Positions 40,873 to 50,393 of a DNA stretch of 58,488 bases are shown here, piece by piece. The stretch covers positions 1-58,488 of the forward strand of contig NZ_SSON01000069.1 in NCBI RefSeq assembly GCF_029871245.1. Reading direction: 5' to 3'. Each line of letters starts with the position of its first letter. Positions within the stretch are counted from its first letter, which is position 1. The notes beneath the pieces are model-generated. The model saw only the letters and a list, made by a program, of their open reading frames with translations. It was not told the DNA's origin and did not search any database. The position numbers and the translations under genes were made by a program. The DNA is from Pseudomonas sp. BN102. Its GTDB lineage: Bacteria > Pseudomonadota > Gammaproteobacteria > Pseudomonadales > Pseudomonadaceae.

Positions 40873-41616
40873 ATGAGAAGACACCTTGGTTCTGCCTTGT
40901 TCGCCCTGCTGCTCGCCTGTGCCTGTGCCTGCGTCAACGCCGAAACGCTGCGCATGGCTGCAAATCTCTGGCCACCCTTCACCGACGCCCGCCTGCCGGG
41001 CAATGGCCTGGCCTGCGAGCTGGTGAGCACCGCCCTGGAACGCGCTGGGCATCGCACCGAGTACGTGCAGGTGCCCTGGGCGCGTGCATTGCGCGGGCTC
41101 CAGGAAGGGGATTACGACCTGCTCGTCAGCGCCTGGTACAGCGAGGAGCGTGCCCGCTTCGGCCAGTTCTCCGCGCCCTACCTGACCAACCGAATCCTCT
41201 TCCTCAAGCGCAAGGGCAGCACGGCCGACTACCGTACCCCGGCCGACCTCAGGCGCTACAGCATCGCCGTGGGGCGCGACTACCGCTATTCGCCGGCCTT
41301 CGATACCGACGCCAGCCTGCACAAGGTGCCAGTGACGGATTTCCCGATGGGCGCGCGGATGCTTGCCGCCGGACGCGTGCAACTGACCCTGGAGGACGAG
41401 CTGGTGGCGCGTTTCTACCTGAACCGCGAACTGAAAGGCATCAGCGACCAGCTGGAGTTTCTGCCCAAGCCGCTTTCCGAGAGCGGCTCGCACATCCTGG
41501 TGCGGCTCAGCCATCCGCGACACCAGCAGCTGGTGAAAGATTTCGATCGCGCCATCCAGGCCATGCGCGAGGACGGCACCTACCAGGCCATCTTCGCCCG
41601 CCACGGCCTGCACTGA
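40873..41616 (+). CDS. Orphan periplasmic solute-binding protein (SBP family 3)
   Basis: A 247-residue protein with an Ala/Cys-rich signal peptide (FALLLACACACVNAETL). Family features are MAANLWPPFTDARLPGNGLA, VQVPWARALRGLQEGDYDLL and a second lobe with YSIAVGRDYRYSPAFDTDAS. No transporter genes adjoin it. The stop is two bases from the convergent dbpA stop, so the 3' ends must overlap on transcripts. The 240 bases before it show nothing apart from an open frame without support. Confidence 0.82.
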   Translation: MRRHLGSALFALLLACACACVNAETLRMAANLWPPFTDARLPGNGLACELVSTALERAGHRTEYVQVPWARALRGLQEGDYDLLVSAWYSEERARFGQFSAPYLTNRILFLKRKGSTADYRTPADLRRYSIAVGRDYRYSPAFDTDASLHKVPVTDFPMGARMLAAGRVQLTLEDELVARFYLNRELKGISDQLEFLPKPLSESGSHILVRLSHPRHQQLVKDFDRAIQAMREDGTYQAIFARHGLH

Positions 41617-41618
41617 AC

Positions 41619-42998
41619 TCAGATAATCCGCACCTTGTAGGAACGCCCCTTGATCTTGCCTTCGCTGAGACGCTTGAGCGCCTGCTTGGCGATGCCGCGT
41701 TCAACGGCGACGAAGGCCTGGAAATCGAAGATGGCGATCTTGCCCACCTGGCTACTGGGAATCCCGGCTTCGCCAGTGAGCGCGCCGAGTATGTCGCCGG
41801 GACGCAACTTCTCCTTGCGCCCGCCGTTGATGCACAGGGTGGCCATGGGCGGCAGCAGCGGCTCGCGGTTCTTCACGACCAGCTCGTCGAGGCGCTGCCA
41901 GTTCAACGGCGCCTGCTGCAGGTCCTCGATGGCCTGGGCGCGGTTGGCCTCGGCCGGCGCCACCAGGCTCAGGGCCAGGCCCTTCTCGCCGGCGCGACCG
42001 CTGCGGCCGATGCGGTGGACGTGCACTTCGGGGTCGCGGGACAGCTCGACGTTGATTACCGCTTCCAGCCCGGCGATATCCAGGCCTCGCGCGGCGACGT
42101 CGGTCGCGACCAGCACGCTGCAGCTCTGGTTGGCGAAGAGGGTCAGCACCTCGTCACGCTCACGCTGCTCCAGGTCGCCATGCAGCGACAAGGCGGAAAC
42201 ACCCTGGTCGCGCAGGTGGGCTTCCAGTTCCTGGCACTGCTGGCGGGTGTGGCAGAAGGCGACGCACGACTGCGGGCGCACCTGTTGCAGCAGGCGCAGC
42301 ACGGCATCCATGCGCTGGCGCGGGTCGATCTCGTAGAAGCGCTGCTCGATCTGGCCGTCGTCGTGCAGGGCGTCCACCTTCACCTGCTGCGGGTCGCGCA
42401 TGAAGGTCTTGGCCAACTGGGCGATGCCGGCCGGGTAGGTGGCGGAAAACAGCAGGGTCTGCCGGCGTGCCGGGAGCTGCTGGATGATCTCGGCGATGCT
42501 GTCGTAGAAGCCCATGTCGAGCATGCGGTCGGCTTCGTCCAACACCAGTGTGTTGAGGCCGTCGAGCACCAGGGTACCCTTGCGCAGGTGCTCCTGGATC
42601 CGCCCAGGCGTGCCAACGATCACATGGGCGCCGTGCTCCAGGGAGCCCACCTGCGGGCCGAAGGGCACGCCGCCGCAAAGGGTGAGCACCTTGATATTGC
42701 CGTGCCCGCGGGCCAGGCGGCGGATTTCCTTGGCCACCTGATCGGCCAGCTCGCGAGTGGGGCAGAGCACCAGCGCCTGGCAGCCGAAGAAGCGCGGATT
42801 CAGCGGCTCCAGCAGGCCGATGCCGAAGGCGGCGGTCTTGCCGCTGCCGGTCTTGGCCTGGGCGATAAGGTCCTGACCCTTGAGGATCAGCGGCAGGCTC
42901 TTGGCCTGGATCGGCGTCATGTCGCGGTAGCCCAGGGTCTCCAGGTTGGCCAGGGTGGCCGCGGAGAGGGGCAGGGTGGTGAAGGCTGTGGTAGTCAC
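41619..42998 (-). CDS. dbpA: DbpA, 23S rRNA-specific DEAD-box helicase
   Basis: A 459-residue helicase starting at GTG. Core motifs are [34 protein letters not shown] and HRIGRSGRAG. The C-terminal 75 residues (ATLCINGGRKEKLRPGDILG, FVAVERGIAKQALKRL) are the DbpA RNA-binding domain that recognises hairpin 92 of 23S rRNA. It acts in 50S assembly. The isolated fragment of an MFS transporter lies just upstream. In P. aeruginosa dbpA also has an MFS gene nearby (from memory), so that order is conserved with the transporter now broken. Confidence 0.95.
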   Translation of the reverse strand: MTTTAFTTLPLSAATLANLETLGYRDMTPIQAKSLPLILKGQDLIAQAKTGSGKTAAFGIGLLEPLNPRFFGCQALVLCPTRELADQVAKEIRRLARGHGNIKVLTLCGGVPFGPQVGSLEHGAHVIVGTPGRIQEHLRKGTLVLDGLNTLVLDEADRMLDMGFYDSIAEIIQQLPARRQTLLFSATYPAGIAQLAKTFMRDPQQVKVDALHDDGQIEQRFYEIDPRQRMDAVLRLLQQVRPQSCVAFCHTRQQCQELEAHLRDQGVSALSLHGDLEQRERDEVLTLFANQSCSVLVATDVAARGLDIAGLEAVINVELSRDPEVHVHRIGRSGRAGEKGLALSLVAPAEANRAQAIEDLQQAPLNWQRLDELVVKNREPLLPPMATLCINGGRKEKLRPGDILGALTGEAGIPSSQVGKIAIFDFQAFVAVERGIAKQALKRLSEGKIKGRSYKVRII

Positions 42999-43058
42999 GG
43001 GACGGGCCTGAAAGTCGAAATGGCGCGCAGTTTAGCAGGATGGGGCATGCAGCCCCGT

Positions 43059-43285
43059 TCACTCGTCGAGTTCGCGGTGCACCCGGCGCACGGCGCAGCC
43101 GCTGTCGGGCGGCAACTGGAAGAGGATCACCGCGGCCAGCAGGGTCAGCACGCCGACGCACAGGTAGGTGGCCTGGAAGGCTTGTTGAGGATGGTGCCGT
43201 CCAGCGCCTGCATGAAAAAGGCCACCGTCACCAGCCAGGGCAGCGTGCGGGCGGTGCGGGCGTCCAGGAGTACGGGTTCGGCCAT
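43059..43285 (-). pseudogene. MFS multidrug transporter (DHA2 type) with large internal deletion
   Basis: The start gives MAEPVLLDARTARTLPWLVT and runs to FFMQALDGTILN, the first helix of the DHA2 (14-helix) drug-transporter family. A shift of one reading frame follows. The remainder reads AFQATYLCVGVLTLLAAVI then LFQLPPDSG and ends normally at the TGA, which is the last helix and tail of that family. Thus about 400 residues in the middle are missing and the frames differ by one base at the junction near 43180. The intact gene would have been divergent from TorT. Confidence 0.85.
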
Positions 43286-43424
43286 GGAGAACCTTGCGCG
43301 GGCGACCCTGCGCACTTTAGGCCGCGATCTGTCGCGCCGCCAGCGGACATTCGCCCTGGCGCCCGGCTGCTAGGCTTGCCACTATTCGCCCCCTGCTGTT
43401 CTCCCTGCGGATAGGACCTTCCGA

Positions 43425-44456
43425 ATGCGGACCCCCTGTTTCCTGCTGCTGAGCTGGTTGATGGCCGCGCCCTGCCTCGCAGCGGACTGGTTCCCGTTGC
43501 GGGTGCAGGTGGACGGCCGCGACGCCAGCTACCGTCCGCTGGAAGGGGCGAGCCGCCCCTGGCGCATCTGCGCCCTGCTGCCCCACGGCATGGACCGCTA
43601 CTGGTGGGGAGTGGCCTGGGGTCTGGACGAGGAGGCGCAGCGCCAGGGCGTGCAACTGGGCGTGTACGAGGCCGGGGGTTATCAGTACCCGGACATGCAG
43701 CGCGCGCAGTTGACCCGCTGCATCCAGCTCGCCGCCGACGCCTATGTGATCGCCGCCATCAGCGCCAAGGGACTCTGCGACGAGATCGCCCTTCTGCACC
43801 GCGACAAGGTGCCGGTGATCGACCTGGTCAACCGTATCGATTGTCCGGGTGTCACCGCGCGGGCCCAGGTGGACTTCTCCAATATGGCCCGCGCGGCCAT
43901 GGCCTACATTCGCGAACACAGCAAGGGGCGGCCGATCCGTGTGGGCTGGTTGCCGGGGCCGGAGGATGCCGGCTGGGTGGCCGACGCCGAGCGAGGCCTG
44001 GCAGAGTTCAAGTCTGGCGGCAAGGTGACCGTGGTGCCGGCCGGTTACGGCCCGGTGGACCGTTCCAGGCAGGCGGTGCTGGTGCGCCAACTGCTGGCCC
44101 GCGATCCCCAGCTCGACTACATACTCGGCAACGCCGAGGCTGCCGCCTTCGCCGCCCAGTTGGTGCGCGCCGGAGGCAGCCGCTACAAGGCGCAGGTGGT
44201 GTCGCTCTACGCCACCGAGCGGGTGCTGGAAGCCATCTCTGAAGGCAGCATCCTCGCCGCGCCCACCGACTCGCCGGTGATCCAGGCGCGGGTGGCCGTG
44301 GACCTGGCGGTGCGTGCGCTGGAAGGCAAGCAGTCGCCACGGCGGGTCAGCCCACGGATCGAGGTGATCGACCGGGATAACCTGCAGCGCTTCGATATCA
44401 GCCGCCTGATGCCGCCCAGCGGGCACTGGATGATCCGCCAAGAGCTGCCGGAGTAG
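43425..44456 (+). CDS. Orphan TorT-like periplasmic binding protein
   Basis: A 343-residue periplasmic binding protein of the LacI/RbsB fold with signal peptide (LLLSWLMAAPCLA). It closely follows TorT, the TMAO-sensing partner of TorS: RPWRICALLPHGMDRYWWGV, then QLGVYEAGGYQYP, then VIDLVNRIDCPGV, and GWLPGPEDAGW. TorT of E. coli is 342 residues long. No torS, torR, torC or torA genes are near, so either the sensor kinase is elsewhere or the protein has another partner. Ligand specificity for TMAO is inferred from family, and quaternary amine genes lie just downstream. Confidence 0.82.
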   Translation: MRTPCFLLLSWLMAAPCLAADWFPLRVQVDGRDASYRPLEGASRPWRICALLPHGMDRYWWGVAWGLDEEAQRQGVQLGVYEAGGYQYPDMQRAQLTRCIQLAADAYVIAAISAKGLCDEIALLHRDKVPVIDLVNRIDCPGVTARAQVDFSNMARAAMAYIREHSKGRPIRVGWLPGPEDAGWVADAERGLAEFKSGGKVTVVPAGYGPVDRSRQAVLVRQLLARDPQLDYILGNAEAAAFAAQLVRAGGSRYKAQVVSLYATERVLEAISEGSILAAPTDSPVIQARVAVDLAVRALEGKQSPRRVSPRIEVIDRDNLQRFDISRLMPPSGHWMIRQELPE

Positions 44457-44497
44457 GGGCCGGACTTCCTACAAATGCGAATCCGTACCTCAGAAAC

Positions 44498-44532
44498 AAA
44501 ACGGCCCCTGGCGCATCGCGCCAGGGGCCTTC
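44498..44532 (-). terminator. Terminator of the betIBA operon
   Basis: GGCCCCTGGCGC and GCGCCAGGGGCC surround ATC; on the minus strand the stem is followed by GTTTTG, about 20 bases beyond the betA stop. Confidence 0.8.
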
Positions 44533-44550
44533 TGCTTGGAGCGGTCAGCC

Positions 44551-46239
44551 TTACATCTGCCGCAGCGGCTTGCCGCGCACCGGCTTGTCGCCCGCCGTGT
44601 AGTACGCGGCGGCGCTGCGTGGCAACGGCTTACGGTTGCGGATCTTATCGGCGATCTTCTCGGCGATCATGATGGTGGTCGCGTTGAGGTTGCCGGTGAT
44701 GATCTCCGGCATGATCGAGGCGTCCACCACCCGCAGGCCGTCCATGCCGTGTACGCGGCCCTGGCCGTCCACCACCGCCATGTCGTCGGTGCCCATCTTG
44801 CAGGAGCAGGATGGGTGGAAGGCGGTTTCCGCGTGGGTACGGATGAACTCGTCCAGCTCGGCATCGGACTTCAGGTTCGCGCCGGGGCTCAGCTCGCGGC
44901 CGCGGTACGGGTCGAGCGCCGGCTGGCCCATGATCTCGCGGGTGATGCGGATACCGTCGCGGAATTCCTGCCAGTCCTGTTCGTGGGACATGTAGTTGAA
45001 CAGGATGCTCGGGTGCTGGCGCGGGTCCTTCGACTTCAGGTGGATGCGGCCGCGGCTCGGCGAACGCATGGAACCCATGTGCGCCTGGAAGCCGTGCTCC
45101 TGCACGCCTTTGCTGCCGTTGTAGTTAATGGCCACCGGGAGGAAGTGGTACTGGATGTTCGGCCACTCGAATTCCGGACGGGTGCGGATGAAGCCGCCGG
45201 CCTCGAACTGGTTGCTGGCGCCCAGGCCGCTGCCCAGGAGCAGCCACTTGGCACCGATCAGGGGCTGGTTCCACCACTTGGTGGCGGGGTAGATGGACAC
45301 CGGCTCTTTGCACGCGTACTGCAGGTAGAGCTCGAGGTGGTCCTGCAGGTTGGCGCCGACGCCCGGCAGGTCATGCACCACGGGCACGTCGAGGTCGCGC
45401 AGCAGGGCCGCCGCGCCGACACCCGAGCGCTGCAGCAGTTGCGGGGAGGCGATGGCGCCGCTGCACACCAGCACTTCGCGGCGGGCATGGGCGGTGATCG
45501 GGGTATCGCTGTTGCCCTTGAGGTAGGCGACGCCGATGGCGCGCTTGCCGCTGAACAGGATGCGGTCGCTGAGGGCGTGGGTGACGATGGTCAGGTTCGG
45601 GCGGTTGCGCGCCTGGTCCAGGTAGCCGCGACCGGTGGCGGCACGGCGGCCTTCCGGGGTCACGGTGCGGTCCATGGGACCGAAGCCTTCCTGCTGGTAG
45701 CCGTTGAGGTCCTCGGTACGCGGATAGCCTGCCTGCACGCCGGCTTCGACCATGGCGTGGAACAGAGGGTTGTTGCCGGCCTTGGGCGTGGTCACGCTTA
45801 CCGGGCCGTCGCCGCCGTGGAAGTCGTTGGGGCCGATGTCGCGGGTTTCCGCCTTGCGGAAATAGGGCAGGCAATCCAGGTAGGTCCAGTCTTCCAGGCC
45901 AGGCGCCTTGGCCCAGCTGTCGAAGTCCATGGCATTGCCGCGGATGTAGCACATGCCGTTGATCAGCGAGGAGCCGCCCAGGCCCTTGCCACGGCCGCAC
46001 TCCATGCGGCGATTGTTCATGTAGGGCTCGGGATCGGTCTCGTAGGCCCAGTTGTAGCGGCGGCCCTGCAGCGGGAAGGCGAGAGCAGCGGGCATCTGGG
46101 TACGGAAGTCCAGGCGATAGTCCGGGCCGCCGGCTTCGAGCAGCAGCACGCTGACGTCGGCGTCTTCGGTGAGGCGGGTCGCCAGGACGTTTCCGGCCGA
46201 GCCGGCGCCAACGATGATGTAATCGAATTCTTGGGACAT
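44551..46239 (-). CDS. betA: BetA, choline dehydrogenase
   Basis: BetA oxidises choline to betaine aldehyde at the inner membrane, passing electrons to the respiratory chain. The 562-residue GMC flavoprotein opens with [18 protein letters not shown] (FAD site), shows [16 protein letters not shown] and ends with the active-site HPSCSCKMG block and [16 protein letters not shown]. It is the last gene of betIBA, 100 bases after betB; the spacer holds a GCGGCCCG...CGGGCCGC hairpin that may tune processing. Confidence 0.97.
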   Translation of the reverse strand: MSQEFDYIIVGAGSAGNVLATRLTEDADVSVLLLEAGGPDYRLDFRTQMPAALAFPLQGRRYNWAYETDPEPYMNNRRMECGRGKGLGGSSLINGMCYIRGNAMDFDSWAKAPGLEDWTYLDCLPYFRKAETRDIGPNDFHGGDGPVSVTTPKAGNNPLFHAMVEAGVQAGYPRTEDLNGYQQEGFGPMDRTVTPEGRRAATGRGYLDQARNRPNLTIVTHALSDRILFSGKRAIGVAYLKGNSDTPITAHARREVLVCSGAIASPQLLQRSGVGAAALLRDLDVPVVHDLPGVGANLQDHLELYLQYACKEPVSIYPATKWWNQPLIGAKWLLLGSGLGASNQFEAGGFIRTRPEFEWPNIQYHFLPVAINYNGSKGVQEHGFQAHMGSMRSPSRGRIHLKSKDPRQHPSILFNYMSHEQDWQEFRDGIRITREIMGQPALDPYRGRELSPGANLKSDAELDEFIRTHAETAFHPSCSCKMGTDDMAVVDGQGRVHGMDGLRVVDASIMPEIITGNLNATTIMIAEKIADKIRNRKPLPRSAAAYYTAGDKPVRGKPLRQM

Positions 46240-46340
46240 GTGACTTACCTGCTAGATAACCCGGAGACGGGTCCGGGGCACGGCATCTTGTTCTGTAGTG
46301 CGGCCCGGTATGGCCCGGGCCGCCTGGGCGCTGGTGTCAG

Positions 46341-47813
46341 TCAGAACACCGAGTAGTAGTCGCCCATCTCGACCTGTACGGACTTGATGCGGGTGTAGTG
46401 GGCCAGGGTGGTCAGGCCGTTCTCGCGGCCGACGCCGGACTGCTTGTAGCCGCCCACCGGCATTTCGGCGGGGGACTCGCCCCAGGTGTTGATCCAGCAG
46501 ATGCCGGCTTCCAGCTTGTGGATCACGCGGTGGGCGCGGGCCAGGTCGCGGGTGACCACGCCTGCGGCCAGGCCGTACTCGGTGTCGTTGGCGCGGCGGA
46601 TCACTTCTTCTTCGGTGTCGTAGACCAGGATGCTCATCACCGGGCCGAAGATTTCCTCGCGGACGATGGTCATGTCATCGGTGCAGTCGCTGAACACGGT
46701 GGCGGCCACATAGGCACCCTTGGCGAACTCGCCTTCGGTGACGCGCTCGCCGCCGATCAGCAGACGTGCGCCTTCCTTGCGGCCGGCCTCGATGTAGCCG
46801 AGCACGCTTTCCATGTGGGCGAAGCTGGTCAGCGGGCCGAAGTTGGTGTTGGCGTCTTCCGGGTTGCCCAGGCGGATGCGCTTGACGCGCTCGACCACCT
46901 TGGCTTCGAAGCGGGCCTGCAGGGTACGCGGGACGAACACGCGGGTGCCGTTGGTGCAGACCTGGCCGGAGCTGAAGAAGTTGGCCATCACGGCGATATC
47001 GGCAGCGCGGTCGAGGTCGGCGTCTTCGAAGATGATCAGCGGCGACTTGCCGCCCAGTTCCATGGTCACTTCCTTGAGCGAGGAGCTGGAGGCGCTGGCC
47101 ATCACCTTCTTGCCGGTGGAGGTGCCGCCGGTGAAGGAAATCTTCTCGATCAGCGGATGCTCGGTCAGCCACTGGCCGACTTCACGGCCGCTGCCGGTGA
47201 GGACGTTGAACACGCCGTCCGGCACGCCGGCTTCGGTGTAGATCTCGGCCAGTTTCAGGGCGGTCAGGGGGGTGACTTCGCTGGGCTTGAAGATCATGGC
47301 GTTGCCGGCGGCAAGCGCCGGGGCGGATTTCCACATGGCGATCTGCACCGGGTAGTTCCAGGCGCCGATGCCGGCGACCACGCCCAGGGGTTCGCGGCGG
47401 GTGTAGACGAAGCTGGTTTCGCGCAGCGGGATCTGCTCGCCTTCGATGGCCGGGATCAGGCCGGCGTAGTACTCGATCACGTCGGCGCCGGTGACGATAT
47501 CCACCGCGCGGGTCTCGGCCAGCGGCTTGCCGGTGTCCAGGGTTTCCAGCTCGGCCAGCTCGTCGTTGCGCTCACGCAGGATGTCCACGGCGCGGCGCAG
47601 GATGCGCGAGCGCTGCATGGCGGTCATCGCGGCCCAGACCTTCTGGCCCTCGACGGCGCTGGCGACGGCGCGCTCGACGTCGTCCTTGCCGGCGCGCTGG
47701 ACCTTGGCCAGAACTTCACCGTTGGCCGGGTTGACGGTCTCGAAGCTGGCGCCGCTGGTGGAGTCGACGTAGCGGCCGCCAATGTAGAGCTTCTGTTCTT
47801 CGAATCGGGCCAT
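46341..47813 (-). CDS. betB: BetB, betaine aldehyde dehydrogenase
   Basis: BetB oxidises betaine aldehyde to glycine betaine with NAD(P). The 490-residue protein has the length of the characterised Pseudomonas enzyme. The start gives [13 protein letters not shown]; a longer start 11 codons upstream overlaps leader DNA. Motifs are [25 protein letters not shown] and the catalytic-cysteine block [15 protein letters not shown]. It lies 47 bases from betI in the same operon. Confidence 0.97.
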   Translation of the reverse strand: MARFEEQKLYIGGRYVDSTSGASFETVNPANGEVLAKVQRAGKDDVERAVASAVEGQKVWAAMTAMQRSRILRRAVDILRERNDELAELETLDTGKPLAETRAVDIVTGADVIEYYAGLIPAIEGEQIPLRETSFVYTRREPLGVVAGIGAWNYPVQIAMWKSAPALAAGNAMIFKPSEVTPLTALKLAEIYTEAGVPDGVFNVLTGSGREVGQWLTEHPLIEKISFTGGTSTGKKVMASASSSSLKEVTMELGGKSPLIIFEDADLDRAADIAVMANFFSSGQVCTNGTRVFVPRTLQARFEAKVVERVKRIRLGNPEDANTNFGPLTSFAHMESVLGYIEAGRKEGARLLIGGERVTEGEFAKGAYVAATVFSDCTDDMTIVREEIFGPVMSILVYDTEEEVIRRANDTEYGLAAGVVTRDLARAHRVIHKLEAGICWINTWGESPAEMPVGGYKQSGVGRENGLTTLAHYTRIKSVQVEMGDYYSVF

Positions 47814-47860
47814 GGTGGTTGTCCTCTCTAGGTCTTGTGTTCGCAAGGCGGCAGGGCGGG

Positions 47861-48454
47861 TCAGGCCGCCTGCTTGGCCAGTTGTTGATCAAGGAATTCG
47901 TAGGCGAGCCGGCGGGCCTGCTCGGTATCGAAGGCTTCGCCGGACAGCGCGCCGCGCAGCCAGAGGCCGTCGATCAGGGCGGCCAGGCCCCGGGCGGCGG
48001 CGCGCGCGCTCCTGGCATCGAGCTCGCGGCGGAACTGCCAGCAGAGGTTCGAGTAGAGGCGCAGGTCGTTGATGCGCTGCAAACGGCGCAGGGACGGCTG
48101 GTGCATGCTGCTGGCCCAGAACGCCAGCCAGGTCTTCATGGCCGGGCCGTTGACCTGGGTCTCGTCGAAGTTGCCGTCGATGATCGAGCGGATGTAGCCG
48201 CGCGCGCTCTCGTCGCGCATGGCCTCGCGGCGCTTGCGCACCGCGTCCTGCAGATCGTTCATGAGGAAGCGCATGGTGGCTTCCAGCAGGCCGTTCTTGT
48301 CCTGGAAGTAGTGGCTGATGATGCCGTTGGAAACCCCTGCCAGCTTGGCGATGTAGGAAATGCTGGCGTCGCCCATGCCGACCTGGTCCACCGCCTCGAG
48401 TGTGGCGTGGATCAACTGGGTGCGGCGCACAGGCTGCATTCCGACTTTGGGCAT
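47861..48454 (-). CDS. betI: BetI, choline-responsive TetR-family repressor
   Basis: A 197-residue TetR regulator. The N-terminal helix-turn-helix reads [20 protein letters not shown] and the ligand domain has [20 protein letters not shown] and [17 protein letters not shown]. BetI represses betIBA and betT until choline binds. It heads betIBA and is divergent from betT across a gap with a palindrome. A close paralogue lies about 2.5 kb to the right. Confidence 0.96.
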   Translation of the reverse strand: MPKVGMQPVRRTQLIHATLEAVDQVGMGDASISYIAKLAGVSNGIISHYFQDKNGLLEATMRFLMNDLQDAVRKRREAMRDESARGYIRSIIDGNFDETQVNGPAMKTWLAFWASSMHQPSLRRLQRINDLRLYSNLCWQFRRELDARSARAAARGLAALIDGLWLRGALSGEAFDTEQARRLAYEFLDQQLAKQAA

Positions 48455-48517
48455 TGGGGGTTCCTCCTCTTCCGGGCCTTTCCCGGATAGGTTGAAATCC
48501 AGCCTACTTTATTTTTA

Positions 48518-48529
48518 TTGAACGTTCAA
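48518..48529. promoter_or_regulatory. BetI operator-like palindrome TTGAACGTTCAA
   Basis: A 12-base perfect palindrome in an AT-rich part of the betI-betT gap (ATTTTTATTGAACGTTCAAACAAC). It closely resembles the E. coli BetI box (ATTGGACGTTCAAT, from memory). It lies about 65 bases from betI and 160 from betT, so it can serve both. Confidence 0.78.
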
Positions 48530-48688
48530 ACAACAAAGAATACGATGCGCACCATGGAACGGGATGCGGCAGTTCGCCGCACCTGATTCCAGGCCATCTG
48601 CCGGCGGATTCCACCCGTCGCCGGCCGCTGGCGCGGGTCTGTCGTTGCGCCTACCAGGCGCCTGCTTTCACTGCCCTGGAAACTCCAA

Positions 48689-50281
48689 ATGAGTACAGCT
48701 TCCATAACAACAAGCCATGGCAAGGTGCGCCTGAATCCGGTCGTGTTCTTCGGATCCACCGCGCTCATCCTGCTGCTCACAGTTGCCTTGATCGCCTTCC
48801 CCGATAGTGCCGGCGCCTGGCTCGGCAAGGCCCAGAGCTGGCTCTCGCGCAGTTTCGGCTGGTACTACATGCTGGCCATCGGTGCTTACCTGTTCTTCGT
48901 CCTCTATGTCGCCTTCTCCCGTTATGGCCATCTGCGCCTGGGCGCCGACGACAGCCGTCCGGACTTCAGCTACGGCGCCTGGGCCGGGATGCTGTTCTCC
49001 TCGGGCATCGGTATTTCGCTGCTCTACTTCGCGGCATCGGAGCCCATCGATCACCTCTACAACCCGCCGGAAGGCGAGCCGGGCAGCCAGTCCGCCGCGC
49101 GCCAGGCGCTGCAGCTGACGTTCCTCCACTGGGGCGTGCACGGCTGGGCCATTTATGCGCTGGTGGGTCTGGCGGTGGGCTACTTCGCCTATCGCCACAA
49201 CAAGCCGCTGGCGCTGCGCTCGGCGCTCTACCCGCTGTTCGGCGAGCGCCTGATGAAGGGTTCGGTGGGCAACGCGGTGGACTGCTTCGGCATCTTCGTG
49301 ACCCTGCTGGGCCTGGTGACCAACCTGGGGATCGGCTCCTTGCAGGTGTCCTCGGGTCTCGAGTACCTGTTCGGCCTGCCCCATAGCCAGGGCGCGTTGC
49401 TGGCGGTAATTCTGGTGATGAGCGCGGTGGCCACCCTGGCCGCAGTGTCCGGCATCGAGAAGGGCATCCGCCGCCTGTCCAACCTGAACATCATCCTGTT
49501 CAGTGGCCTGCTGCTGTTCGTGCTGCTGGCCGGCGAGACCCTGCACCTGCTCAATGGCTTCGTGCAGAACCTGGGCGACTACCTCAACGGCCTGGTGCTG
49601 AAGACCTTCGACCTCTACGTCTACACCGGCCAGTCCGGCAAGAGCGAAGAGTGGATGGGCCTGTGGACCCTGTTCTACTGGGCCTGGTGGATTTCCTGGG
49701 CGCCCTTCGTCGGCATGTTCGTGGCGCGCATTTCCCGTGGTCGCACCGTGCGCGAACTGGTCTGCGGCGTACTGCTGATCCCGTTGGGCTTCACCCTGGC
49801 CTGGCTCTCGGTGTTCGGCAACAGCGCCATCGACCTGGTGATGAACCAGAACGCGGCGGACCTGGGCAAGGCGGCGCTGGAACAGCCGGCCATGTCCATC
49901 TACCTGCTGCTGGAGCATTACCCCTGGGCCAAGGCAGTGATCGGCCTGTCGATCTGCGTGGGCTTCGTGCTCTTCCTCACCCCGGCCGACTCCGGCTCGG
50001 TGATGCTGGCCAACCTGTCCCGCGAGGAAGGTGACCTGGACGAGGACGCACCCAACTGGCTGCGTATCTTCTGGTCGGTCGTAGTGACCCTGGCGACCAT
50101 CGGCCTGCTGTTCGCCGGCAACTTCACCGCCATGCAGACGGTGGTGGTGCTGGCCGGCCTGCCCTTCTCGGTGGTGCTGTTGCTCTATATGTTCGCCCTG
50201 TTGAAAACCATGAAGGCGGACCTGGCGGCGAGCGACGCGACTGCGGTCCCGCGGGCGGTGTTGCGCAACGAAGCGGCCTGA
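48689..50281 (+). CDS. betT: BetT, choline/betaine BCCT transporter of the short type
   Basis: A 530-residue BCCT carrier with twelve predicted helices. Family hallmarks are GMLFSSGIGISLLYFAASEP, the Trp-rich segment FYWAWWISWAPFVGMFVARI and FFLTPADSGS-type text (VLFLTPADSGSVMLANLS). The E. coli BetT has a cytoplasmic C-terminal tail of about 150 residues for osmotic control; here only about 20 residues follow the last helix, so the carrier is probably not osmotically gated. It is divergent from betIBA and ends in a strong terminator. Confidence 0.93.
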   Translation: MSTASITTSHGKVRLNPVVFFGSTALILLLTVALIAFPDSAGAWLGKAQSWLSRSFGWYYMLAIGAYLFFVLYVAFSRYGHLRLGADDSRPDFSYGAWAGMLFSSGIGISLLYFAASEPIDHLYNPPEGEPGSQSAARQALQLTFLHWGVHGWAIYALVGLAVGYFAYRHNKPLALRSALYPLFGERLMKGSVGNAVDCFGIFVTLLGLVTNLGIGSLQVSSGLEYLFGLPHSQGALLAVILVMSAVATLAAVSGIEKGIRRLSNLNIILFSGLLLFVLLAGETLHLLNGFVQNLGDYLNGLVLKTFDLYVYTGQSGKSEEWMGLWTLFYWAWWISWAPFVGMFVARISRGRTVRELVCGVLLIPLGFTLAWLSVFGNSAIDLVMNQNAADLGKAALEQPAMSIYLLLEHYPWAKAVIGLSICVGFVLFLTPADSGSVMLANLSREEGDLDEDAPNWLRIFWSVVVTLATIGLLFAGNFTAMQTVVVLAGLPFSVVLLLYMFALLKTMKADLAASDATAVPRAVLRNEAA

Positions 50282-50302
50282 CTGAGGTCCTTGTTGGAAT
50301 GA

Positions 50303-50336
50303 GAAAGCCCGGACCATTGGACCGGGCTTTTTTTGT
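50303..50336 (+). terminator. Terminator of betT
   Basis: AAAGCCCGG and CCGGGCTTT around ACCATTGGA, followed by a run of T residues, 21 bases after the stop. Confidence 0.9.
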
Positions 50337-50356
50337 TTGTGGGCGGGCTGTGTCCT

Positions 50357-50384
50357 TGTAGGGGCGAATTCATTCGCCCCTACA
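50357..50384. repeat. Compact REP palindrome without core
   Basis: TGTAGGGGCGAAT and its exact complement flank TC. The arms are those of the GAATTCATTCGC REP family, but the 50-60 base core of the full elements is gone. It lies between the convergent betT terminator and the second betI stop. Confidence 0.85.
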
Positions 50385-50393
50385 GTGTTCTGC

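Noticed and set aside
40821-43373. An 850-codon open frame on the plus strand opposite dbpA
   Set aside because: It runs across a binding-protein gene, dbpA and the MFS remnant in a wrong frame; its composition is Arg/Gly/Ala-rich without domains.
44536-46356. A 606-codon open frame opposite betA
   Set aside because: Shadow of choline dehydrogenase; the minus-strand protein has full FAD and active-site motifs.
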